Part shown: piece by piece, positions 1 through 5,041 of the stretch
Layout of the letters: every line of letters begins with the position of its first letter
Position numbering within the stretch: the stretch's first letter is position 1
Assembly (NCBI GenBank): GCA_017444165.1
Contig: JAFSXH010000118.1
Coordinates: 1 to 5,882, forward strand
Length of the DNA stretch: 5,882 nucleotides
Direction: 5' to 3'
DNA from: a bacterium
GTDB lineage: Bacteria; Vulcanimicrobiota; Xenobia; Xenobiales; Xenobiaceae
Position numbers and translations under genes: made by a program
Notes under the pieces: generated by a model
Database searches by the model: none
What the model saw: only the letters and a program-made list of their open reading frames with translations
Told to the model about the DNA's origin: nothing

Positions 1-1077
1 AATGGGACTTTGGGAGATGATGATGATATTCTTTACTTAGGTATCACTGATCTCGGTTCCAGCAGGGGTGTCTATGTGATCAGTATGGGTAAGAGGGTAG
101 ATGGTTGGTCTAAAGGTATCGCTCGTAATGCTTTAAATGGTAAGGCTGAAGTAGCTAGTACCAATCCTCTGACTTGTGATTTTGATGATGTGAGCATCTT
201 CTGGACAGATTGTGTTGAAGAAGGTAAGGTCTGTCATTACAGTTACGATAAACTTGAGAGCAAGACTACTCCCGATTATTGTCACATAGTCGTGTCAGGT
301 TTAAATTACCCCGCAGTTATAAATATGCAGGGGCCTTGGGGAGCTGTATCTTGTCAAGGTAATGATCGCTTAGTTCTCTTTGCTAAATCTGATGCTTTCC
401 ATCCTGATAAAGATTACCTCAGTCCTTTAGTTCTTGGTGAGAAGTTAGCTTTCCTCAGTCCTAGCAGTTATGACAATCATTGTCCCTTTGATCTCACCTG
501 GACTCAGGCCTTGGATCCTGACAATGGTAACAAGTTGACTTCTTACTTGGCTATAACCAGTGGTTTAACTATCGAAGGTGTAGGACCGGCCTCTCAGGCT
601 AAAGATAAAGGAGCAATTTGGCTTTATAAAGACAGTGGGGCTAGTGATCTGAAAGATGTTACTGGTTCTAAGGCTACTTACAGTAAATTGATTGATGGTT
701 TGCAGTATCCTGTTAGTATCTGCTTCCCTTACGAAGATAAAGCTACTCAGCTTGATGGTTCTGGTAAACCGTTGTGGCCCTATTTGGATATGATCTATGC
801 TAGTACTGGTTCTTCTATTCTTCCTAAAGATCCAGAGACTCCAGGTTCTATTGAGTTCCTGCGTTACAATCTCTCCAGAGGTAAGGTAGATACTGGTAAG
901 ACCAAGACTGTATTTAATAATATAAGCGATCCTTTCCACGTTATTTTGAATAATGCCATCAGTAATGATAATAACCACACTTCTATTCTCTTTACTAGTG
1001 GTTGGAACTGGGGTACTGACACTAGTTCCAATGGAAATATTCAAGGTATTGCCAATTTCGATCCGACTAATTTATAA
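1..1077 (+). CDS. Beta-propeller-like, Cys-containing protein of unknown function (5'-truncated)
   Basis: The reading frame is open from base 1 (first codons Asn-Gly-Thr), so the TTG at 10 is probably internal and the true start lies upstream of the window. It ends with tandem stops TAA TAA at 1075-1080. At least 358 residues are present. I do not recognise a named family. Segments recur with a hydrophobic strand, a Gly-Leu-x-Tyr-Pro turn and later a Gly-containing strand: VVSGLNYPAVI (about residues 94-104 counted from the TTG), LIDGLQYPVSI (227-237) and a degenerate VFNNISDPFHVI (301-312). Strands such as LDMIYAST and GAIWLYKDSG lie between them. This recalls NHL/SMP-30/sorbosone-dehydrogenase-type propeller blades. 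Seven cysteines (56, 68, 75, 91, 115, 158, 238) and many Asp, Asn, Ser and Thr residues suggest a secreted or periplasmic protein with disulfides, but the signal peptide region is not in view. No catalytic motif was identified. A carbohydrate- or surface-related role is possible but not shown. Confidence 0.8.
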   Translation, partial: NGTLGDDDDILYLGITDLGSSRGVYVISMGKRVDGWSKGIARNALNGKAEVASTNPLTCDFDDVSIFWTDCVEEGKVCHYSYDKLESKTTPDYCHIVVSGLNYPAVINMQGPWGAVSCQGNDRLVLFAKSDAFHPDKDYLSPLVLGEKLAFLSPSSYDNHCPFDLTWTQALDPDNGNKLTSYLAITSGLTIEGVGPASQAKDKGAIWLYKDSGASDLKDVTGSKATYSKLIDGLQYPVSICFPYEDKATQLDGSGKPLWPYLDMIYASTGSSILPKDPETPGSIEFLRYNLSRGKVDTGKTKTVFNNISDPFHVILNNAISNDNNHTSILFTSGWNWGTDTSSNGNIQGIANFDPTNL

Positions 1078-1099
1078 TAACGTATAATTGATAGAAGAT

Positions 1100-1143
1100 A
1101 GGGAGTCGGATCTGCATAGTAGAGATGGCTCCCTGTTCTTTGT
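1100..1143 (+). terminator. Probable weak intrinsic terminator after the propeller-like gene
   Basis: AGGGAGTC (1100-1107) can pair with GGCTCCCT (1127-1134), giving 8 bp with one G-U pair and a 19-nt loop that holds a further TCT/AGA pairing. It lies 22 bases past the stop codon and is followed by the T-rich but interrupted tract GTTCTTTGT. The GC-rich stem is convincing; the poor U-tract makes efficiency uncertain. Confidence 0.5.
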
Positions 1144-1183
1144 GAACTTTATAAATTTTGTGAAATTTTCTTGAGGTAATCTT

Positions 1184-1939
1184 ATGGCTTTAAAAATTAC
1201 AAAAATAGTTGTTATATTTGGGGTTCTGCTGTGGATTGCCAACATGCTCTTTAACCCCAATTCAGGCTCTTCGATCAAAGGTGGTACTCTATTTTCTAAA
1301 GATCTCGTCAAAAAGGTCCAAAAGGGCCAGTTAGTTATTGTAGATAAAAATGAGAGCGATCAATATATTCAAGAAGATCTGTCTACTCACAATCTTTTAC
1401 AGGCTTTGACCTTTGCTAGGTATAAGAGCGAAGTGTTAGAGCAGCCGCTCTATTTAGAAAATGCGGCCACATTGGGAAAGGCAAACAAGTCTAAGAACAA
1501 TTACGTAGCTAAAGTAGATCCTTCAGATCGACAAGCCTGGCAACATTTAATTTTGCTGGAGATAGAATTAAAGACTAAGTACGCTAAGAGTCATCCCAAT
1601 GACTTGGAGGGATATAATACCGAAGAGGCTATGGATATTAATTTGACTCCTGCGAAGATGACTAAATTTATCGAGAAGTATCCTGATTCATATGTAGTTA
1701 GTACGGCTTTAGCTCATATAGAGTACAGTCTGTGTGTAGCTCAAAATAAATCAGCTCAGGCTCAGAGTGTTTATACAAAGTTAGCTAAAGAATTTCCCGA
1801 TAGTGAAGTACTCAATGACTTATTGCCAGTCTATGAGGCCAGAGCTAAAGATTTTGCCGCTAAGAAGGTTGTTAAGAAAGCTGTAAAAGCAAAAGTTGCA
1901 AAAGTAAAGGCTACAAAAGCAAAGACTAAAAAAGCATAA
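1184..1939 (+). CDS. Membrane-anchored TPR-like protein with Lys/Ala-rich C-terminal tail
   Basis: 251 residues. The ATG is preceded by GAGGT at 1173-1177, about six bases away, which fixes the start. Residues 5-23 (ITKIVVIFGVLLWIANMLF) form one hydrophobic segment with Lys on its N-terminal side and no clear signal-peptidase site. It is best read as an uncleaved anchor, N-terminus in the cytoplasm and the rest outside by the positive-inside rule. Residues about 112-220 look helical. The FIEKYPDSYVVSTALAHIEY and YTKLAKEFPDSEVLNDLLP stretches (162-181, 197-214) have the Lys/Glu-(Tyr/Phe)-Pro-Asp-Ser signature common in TPR proteins of the YfgM/BamD type, though full 34-residue repeats are not evident. 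Residues about 225-251 are almost only Lys, Ala and Val with some Thr, like histone-H1-type tails. Such a tail could bind an anionic polymer. The gene stands alone between two terminators. Function unknown; a scaffold or envelope role is inference. Confidence 0.8.
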   Translation: MALKITKIVVIFGVLLWIANMLFNPNSGSSIKGGTLFSKDLVKKVQKGQLVIVDKNESDQYIQEDLSTHNLLQALTFARYKSEVLEQPLYLENAATLGKANKSKNNYVAKVDPSDRQAWQHLILLEIELKTKYAKSHPNDLEGYNTEEAMDINLTPAKMTKFIEKYPDSYVVSTALAHIEYSLCVAQNKSAQAQSVYTKLAKEFPDSEVLNDLLPVYEARAKDFAAKKVVKKAVKAKVAKVKATKAKTKKA

Positions 1940-1944
1940 AGAAA

Positions 1945-2006
1945 GCATAAAAAAACATCTCACCTTGAACGTATGGATGCGTAGAAAGTGAGATGTTTTT
2001 TTATGC
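1945..2006. terminator. Bidirectional intrinsic terminator between convergent genes
   Basis: GCATAAAAAAACATCTCAC (1945-1963) is exactly repeated in inverse at 1988-2006, a perfect 19-bp stem. The 24-base loop holds a second small hairpin, ACGTA/TGCGT with a TGGA loop (1969-1982). The core CATCTCAC/GTGAGATG is flanked by seven A on the left and seven T on the right, so it works as a terminator on either strand. It serves the TPR-like gene from the left and the desulfoferrodoxin gene from the right. Confidence 0.9.
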
Positions 2007-2015
2007 AAAAAATTG

Positions 2016-2396
2016 CTAAATATCCTTGACCCACAAACCGTGTAAGTTGCAGTAAGCGTAAACTCTCACGGGTTTATCATCTATAAGTTTGAAAGCCACT
2101 TTGGGTTCTTCGCCAGGATTTATATTCTTGCGCTGACCACCTTTTTCGGTCTGCAAATAGACCCAGGGAATCCAGTGTGTATCTATTGAGGGGTGTAAAG
2201 TGCTACCGATCTGAACCTCAATGACATCACCATTAACTGCCACGTGGGGAACGTGCTTTTCTACAGAGGCATCAACAGAACCGGGGACAAGCTGTTCCAT
2301 AGGTTGACCACAGCAATTTATCTCTACCTTAGAATCGTGAATGAGGCCAACAATATTCCCGCACTTGCGACAGATGTAAAACTTTCTTTCTTCCAT
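2016..2396 (-). CDS. dfx: Desulfoferrodoxin, class I (two-iron) superoxide reductase
   Basis: 126 residues, the normal full length of the family. This cytoplasmic enzyme reduces superoxide to hydrogen peroxide without releasing oxygen, usually with electrons from rubredoxin, and so protects anaerobes during oxygen exposure. Both iron sites are intact. Centre I (rubredoxin-like, desulforedoxin domain) has Cys9 and Cys12 (CRKC) and the Cys28-Cys29 pair. Centre II, the catalytic Fe(His)4Cys site, has His48 in EKHVP, His68 in LHPS, His74 in THWIPW, and Cys116/His119 in CNLHG. The Glu46-Lys47 pair next to His48 matches the family's superoxide-guiding residues. The start is ATG at 2396; an AGGTGG sits about 13 bases upstream, rather far for a ribosome binding site. 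No rubredoxin or rubrerythrin gene is in the window, so the electron donor must be encoded elsewhere. The gene has its own candidate promoter and a strong terminator, and is probably monocistronic. Confidence 0.96.
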   Translation of the reverse strand: MEERKFYICRKCGNIVGLIHDSKVEINCCGQPMEQLVPGSVDASVEKHVPHVAVNGDVIEVQIGSTLHPSIDTHWIPWVYLQTEKGGQRKNINPGEEPKVAFKLIDDKPVRVYAYCNLHGLWVKDI

Positions 2397-2421
2397 AACT
2401 TAAATTATTACCACCTAATTT

Positions 2422-2450
2422 AGTATGATGCGGCTCTCATTGCTCCGCAA
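2422..2450 (-). promoter_or_regulatory. Candidate sigma-70-type promoter for desulfoferrodoxin, with overlapping inverted repeat
   Basis: Reading the minus strand, TTGCGG (2450-2445) is followed after exactly 17 bases by CATACT (2427-2422), giving half-consensus -35 and good -10 boxes 26-54 bases before the dfx start. The inverted repeat TGCGG (2429-2433) / CCGCA (2445-2449) fills the spacer and overlaps the -35 box. It could be a repressor operator or the remnant of a hairpin ending the upstream HTH gene, though no T-tract follows it. Predicted by eye only. Confidence 0.45.
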
Positions 2451-2515
2451 AGTGATCTAAATCCTGCAAGGCTGTGGTTAGCCGTTGGTGTGTCAGAATC
2501 GCTATCGTACCCAAT

Positions 2516-3238
2516 TTAACTAAACAGACGCTTCCACCAGGGTAACTGTAAACGTTGGATCTCTTCCCTGGCTACTCTCAGTTCTTCTTCTAAGCTGCTA
2601 ACTTGACGCTCTTTCTCTTTTTTGCTTTCGTCTGCAAATTCCATCTTAGCCTCTAAGCGGACGATTTCTGTTTGAGCTTTATGAAGATCTTCTTGTAAAG
2701 TTTTCAGTTGTCGATCTTTTGCCAACTCTTTTTCGTGACCATCAGTCAAAAGACGCTGGACCTGCTCTAAACGCCCCTGCAAATAACCCATGCGCATAAC
2801 AGCTGCTTCGTGACGTTCTAGGGTCACGTAAGCACTATCCGTTGTTTGCTCCCCAGCATCTTCTTTGGTAAAGTCTATAACGTCTGGCTTCACATAATCC
2901 TCCTGCTTAGGTTCATCTTCATCGTAAGGAAAGAAATCATCTTCAGGCTCTGATTCTGGCTCCTCTTCTTCCTCTTTGCGAGTGCGACTATTTCTCAATT
3001 TAGGATACGTTCCAGAATCACTTTTCGCGCTAATCCAAAAATTGTCTAACTCACTGCGAGCTATAAGGACTCGATATTTACCGCGCCCTGCCGCCTCATC
3101 TGAATTTATTGTTTTTATACGTCCCTGATTTATATATCTATATACTTGACGCTCAGTTTTACCTATAGCCGTGGCAAATTCAGCGATAGATAGATATTCA
3201 CTTTTATCCTTATGAGAATTTTCCGACAAATTATCCAT
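2516..3238 (-). CDS. HTH DNA-binding protein with long coiled coil and PWWKRLF tail; possible DNA segregation or anchoring factor
   Basis: 240 residues from ATG 3238. In-frame alternatives are ATG 3292 and TTG 3313. None has a good ribosome binding site, so the start is uncertain; I chose the ATG nearest the first conserved domain. Residues 14-68 are a MerR/excisionase-type helix-turn-helix: LSIAEFATAIGKTERQVYRY, then a Gly-Arg-rich wing and LIARSELDNFW. Residues 89-115 are a very acidic Glu/Asp/Pro linker. Residues about 140-231 are a long coiled coil rich in Leu, Glu, Lys and Arg. The protein ends in QLPWWKRLFS, a short amphipathic aromatic/basic tail. This order matches the general plan of the plasmid segregation protein pSK1 Par and of pneumococcal RocS, where an N-terminal HTH binds DNA, a coiled coil multimerises and, in RocS, a C-terminal amphipathic helix touches the membrane. 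Similar HTH/coiled-coil proteins also occur in phages. The architecture is seen; the segregation role is inference. Repeats in its promoter region may be its binding sites. Confidence 0.8.
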   Translation of the reverse strand: MDNLSENSHKDKSEYLSIAEFATAIGKTERQVYRYINQGRIKTINSDEAAGRGKYRVLIARSELDNFWISAKSDSGTYPKLRNSRTRKEEEEEPESEPEDDFFPYDEDEPKQEDYVKPDVIDFTKEDAGEQTTDSAYVTLERHEAAVMRMGYLQGRLEQVQRLLTDGHEKELAKDRQLKTLQEDLHKAQTEIVRLEAKMEFADESKKEKERQVSSLEEELRVAREEIQRLQLPWWKRLFS

Positions 3239-3338
3239 AACAACACAAGGCTTTTGCAGAATAAAGTCTCTCTCCTTTTTTACAATTCGCATTTGAAATT
3301 TACTAATTACCAACTATAGTTCATACATTTTCTGAAAG

Positions 3339-3362
3339 TTTACATTTTTTTACACATTTACA
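3339..3362. repeat. Three direct repeats of TTTACA upstream of the HTH gene (possible operator/iterons)
   Basis: TTTACA occurs at 3339-3344, 3349-3354 and 3357-3362, so repeat starts are 10 and 8 bases apart, near one helical turn. On the minus strand these read TGTAAA. They cover the expected transcription start of the HTH gene and touch its candidate -10 box, the classic place for an autoregulatory operator. The tract is AT-rich, so some chance recurrence is possible. Confidence 0.5.
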
Positions 3363-3390
3363 AAATAGAAAATGCTATTATGCTATACAA
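3362..3390 (-). promoter_or_regulatory. Candidate promoter for the HTH/coiled-coil gene
   Basis: On the minus strand TTGTAT (3390-3385) and TATTTT (3367-3362) are separated by exactly 17 bases, matching -35 and -10 boxes at 3/6 and 4/6 positions. The start of transcription would fall near 3354, inside the TTTACA repeats. That gives a leader of about 40-115 bases depending on which start codon is used. The boxes are weak and were found by eye. Confidence 0.35.
3372..3386. repeat. Tandem ATGCTAT repeat next to the TTTACA repeats
   Basis: ATGCTAT occurs at 3372-3378 and again at 3380-3386, a period of 8 bases. The copies lie in the spacer and -35 region of the minus-strand promoter. Read on the plus strand they form TGCTATTAT and TGCTATACA, which look like extended -10 boxes. 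A plus-strand promoter for the protease leader could therefore sit here, but no well-spaced -35 box goes with it. Confidence 0.4.
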
Positions 3391-3491
3391 GTTATGTCTA
3401 ATATTTTTGCCGTTAGTATTTAGCCTGGGGGTGGAAGGGTTAAACCTTGAGGATCGCTTCGGTATTTAGTGTAGTATAACAAAAAATACAA

Positions 3492-3530
3492 TGAAGGTTT
3501 GAAACCTTCAAAGCAGTAATGTATTACTGC
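3492..3530 (+). repeat. Two adjacent near-perfect hairpins
   Basis: TGAAGGTTTGAAACCTTCA (3492-3510) is a perfect inverted repeat of 9-base arms around G3501. Two bases later GCAGTAAT (3513-3520) is inverted at 3523-3530 around GT. As RNA they give stems of 8 and 7 bp with small loops, stacked side by side about 110 bases before the protease start. As DNA they could equally be palindromic binding sites for a dimeric regulator. Confidence 0.7.
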
Positions 3531-3542
3531 GATAGCTTTCGG

Positions 3543-3609
3543 GTTATTTCGCTAAAAGAGCGAGTTGGTTCTTTTAACAGGATCTCGTAAAATTTCCGAG
3601 AGAGATAAC
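3543..3609 (+). ncRNA. Candidate cis-acting RNA: three-way junction just upstream of the protease RBS
   Basis: Hand folding gives P1, 3543-3550 with 3602-3609 (GTTATTTC/GAGATAAC, 8 bp with one G-U); P2, 3553-3559 with 3570-3576 (TAAAAGA/TCTTTTA, 7 bp, 10-base loop); and P3, 3583-3587 with 3597-3601 (TCTCG/CGAGA, 5 bp). P3 stacks directly on P1 with no intervening base, and the P2-P3 joint is ACAGGA. The element ends 17 bases before the AAAGGAG ribosome binding site. The size recalls purine riboswitches, but their conserved junction and loop bases are absent. A competing hairpin TCGCT/AGCGA (3549-3563) is possible. The element is a hypothesis from complementarity alone. Confidence 0.35.
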
Positions 3610-3626
3610 GTGGAGGCTTAAAGTTG

Positions 3627-3633
3627 AAAGGAG
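3627..3633 (+). promoter_or_regulatory. Strong ribosome binding site of the S8 protease gene
   Basis: AAAGGAG lies seven bases before ATG 3641, an optimal arrangement that decides this start over the in-frame ATG at 3659. A second purine-rich stretch, TGGAGG (3611-3616), lies further up directly after the proposed RNA junction, but no in-frame start codon follows it at a suitable distance. Confidence 0.85.
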
Positions 3634-3640
3634 ATTTATA

Positions 3641-4939
3641 ATGGAAATTCGCCCTACAATGGCTGCTCCTACTTCGCAGATTTATACTAGTGCTCCCGCG
3701 GCTAAAGCCGAGGTAGCTGCCGAAGCTAATCAGCCTCAAGAGATGTTTACCTCCTCCAGCAATGGCCCGGTAAATCTCATTATTACCAACAGTGATAAGA
3801 CTAAACTTGAAGAGCTTCGCGCTGAAATTTTAGCTAGGAATCCTCAAAACCAGGTTACTGCGGATCTTCCTTTGATCAATGGTTTTGCTGTCAGTGTCAC
3901 TCCTGGTGAGGATGGTTCTGTCCTTTCTAACCTCAGCAAGTTGAATGAAGAGGGTTCTTCCGTGTTTGTAGACGGAAAGATCGGTATTCCTGAGGGTGAG
4001 AGAGAGATCAACGATGTTATGCGTCCTTTGATGGACAATGCCAACATCACTTTGGGAGTGGACAAGCTCCACGAGCAGGGTATTACTGGTAAGGGTGTTA
4101 CTGTTTGTGTTATTGATACTGGTATTGCTCCTCATGCTGATTTTGAGGGACGTATTGTTGGCTTTAAAGATATGGTCAATGGTAAAACAGAGCCCTACGA
4201 TGATCAAGGTCATGGTACTCACTGCGCTGGTATTTGCGCTGGTTCTGGCAAAACTTCCGAAGGTAAGTTCACTGGTGTGGCTCCTGAAGCTAACCTCGTA
4301 GGTGTGAAGGTTTTGGATCGCAACGGTTCTGGTGCTTTCTCCAACGTTATTAAGGGTATCCAGTGGGCTGTTGAGCACAAGGATGAGTTCAGCATTGATG
4401 TTATTAGCATGTCCTTGGGTGGATACATCACTCAGAGTTACAAGGATGACCCCGTGGTTCAAGCCGTTGAGGCTGCTAATGCCGCTGGTGTGAGTTGCGT
4501 GATCGCCGCTGGTAACGAAGGTCCTAGCTCTGGTACGATCGGCTCTCCTGGTAATGCTCCTAGTGCTATTACCGTCGGTGCTCTGGATGACAAGGGTACT
4601 CCCGAGCGCGAAGATGATACGATTGCTTACTTCTCCAGCCGTGGTCCCAGCCGTATCGACAAGTCCGAGAAGCCCGACATTCTCGCTCCTGGTGTGAATA
4701 TCACCGCTGCTTCCCACAGAGGAAATGGTTATGTGACTATGTCTGGTACTTCCATGGCTACTCCTTTCGCCGCTGGTGTGGATGCTTTGATGCACCAAGT
4801 TAAACCCGACATCAGCCCCGCTGAGACGAAAGAGATCATGATGAAGTTTGCTGATAAGTTAGAGGGGCTCGACAAGTTCCAACAGGGTAAAGGCGTTATC
4901 GATCCTCAAGAAAACATTGATTACTTAATGGGTAAATAG
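3641..4939 (+). CDS. Subtilisin-family serine protease (peptidase S8) with I9-like propeptide and no signal peptide
   Basis: 432 residues, complete. Residues 1-42 are Ala/Ser/Pro/Thr-rich, with no hydrophobic core and hence no Sec signal. Residues about 43-118 resemble the inhibitor I9 propeptide (NLIITNSD; LPLINGFAVSVTP), which normally chaperones and inhibits the protease until self-cleaved. The catalytic domain spans about 140-425. Asp159 is in VIDTG, His191 in GHGTHCAG, the oxyanion Asn292 in AAGNEGP and the nucleophile Ser371 in SGTSMATP. SMSLGG (256-261) gives the substrate-binding strand. All key residues are present, so it should be an active endopeptidase. Cys195 directly after HGTH and Cys156 before Asp159 resemble proteinase K/thermitase-type, thiol-sensitive subtilases. 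Without a signal it may act in the cytoplasm or leave by another route. A strong RBS and frequent C-ending codons in the second half, compared with the AT-rich neighbours, suggest high expression. It is transcribed away from the HTH gene and ends at its own terminator. Substrate unknown. Confidence 0.95.
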   Translation: MEIRPTMAAPTSQIYTSAPAAKAEVAAEANQPQEMFTSSSNGPVNLIITNSDKTKLEELRAEILARNPQNQVTADLPLINGFAVSVTPGEDGSVLSNLSKLNEEGSSVFVDGKIGIPEGEREINDVMRPLMDNANITLGVDKLHEQGITGKGVTVCVIDTGIAPHADFEGRIVGFKDMVNGKTEPYDDQGHGTHCAGICAGSGKTSEGKFTGVAPEANLVGVKVLDRNGSGAFSNVIKGIQWAVEHKDEFSIDVISMSLGGYITQSYKDDPVVQAVEAANAAGVSCVIAAGNEGPSSGTIGSPGNAPSAITVGALDDKGTPEREDDTIAYFSSRGPSRIDKSEKPDILAPGVNITAASHRGNGYVTMSGTSMATPFAAGVDALMHQVKPDISPAETKEIMMKFADKLEGLDKFQQGKGVIDPQENIDYLMGK

Positions 4940-5041
4940 CGAATAAATATACCACTGTTCTAAAGGGCAATGCTGATTAATTACAGGTCGGGCGTTGCCC
5001 TTTCTTTTTACTTTACTTAGATGGGTGATAAGCGAATAAAT
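4938..5041 (+). repeat. 11-bp direct repeat AGCGAATAAAT flanking the protease terminator
   Basis: AGCGAATAAAT occurs at 4938-4948, starting inside the protease TAG stop codon, and at 5031-5041, ending inside the ATG of the M50 gene. The copies are 93 bases apart and bracket the terminator. They may mark a past duplication or insertion, or be coincidence. Confidence 0.4.
4962..5009 (+). terminator. Intrinsic terminator of the S8 protease gene
   Basis: AAAGGGCAATGC (4962-4973) pairs with GCGTTGCCCTTT (4992-5003), 12 bp with one G-U, with an 18-base loop. CTTTTT follows at 5004-5009. It lies 22 bases after the protease stop codon and separates that gene from the M50 gene, so the two are not a simple operon. 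Confidence 0.88.

Larger units (their letters stand above)
3437..3640 (+). promoter_or_regulatory. Long structured leader region before the S8 protease gene
   Basis: The roughly 400 bases between the HTH gene and the protease hold no supported gene. The left part has the TTTACA and ATGCTAT repeats. From 3437 on, the sequence is rich in self-complementary segments on the protease-sense strand: a short GG(G)TTAAACC hairpin at 3437-3448, two near-perfect hairpins at 3492-3530 and a possible three-way junction at 3543-3609. AAACCTT at 3442-3448 can also pair with AAGGTTT at 3494-3500, competing with the first strong hairpin, so alternative folds exist. A TATAAC at 3475-3480 resembles a -10 box without a matching -35. 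No run of U follows any hairpin, so these are not plain terminators. I could not match a known riboswitch class; the conserved purine, TPP, c-di-GMP and fluoride motifs were not seen. Confidence 0.5.

Noticed and set aside
565..1044. 159-codon minus-strand open frame under the propeller-like gene
   Set aside because: Antisense shadow with no recognisable domain and no RBS; the plus-strand protein is coherent along its full length.
1820..2008. 62-codon minus-strand frame rich in Phe, Cys and Leu over the Lys/Ala tail and terminator
   Set aside because: It is the reverse complement of a low-complexity AAA/GCA tract and runs through the terminator stem; no RBS.
3543..3609. Purine riboswitch
   Set aside because: The three-way junction and roughly 67-base size fit, but the conserved purine aptamer junction and loop sequences are not present.
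3524..3739. 71-codon minus-strand frame across the protease leader and start
   Set aside because: Overlaps the structured leader, RBS and protease N-terminus; the translation has no recognisable domain and no supporting RBS was seen.
4038..4301. 87-codon plus-strand frame with Leu/Val-rich translation inside the protease gene
   Set aside because: Out-of-frame shadow; the apparent hydrophobicity comes from reading GGT/GTT/GCT codons one base off.
3830..4798. 322-codon open frame on the minus strand inside the protease gene
   Set aside because: It lies wholly opposite a protease with all catalytic motifs. Its translation is a Ser/Thr/His/Asn-rich string with no domain, as expected from the mirror of GGT/GCT-type codons.
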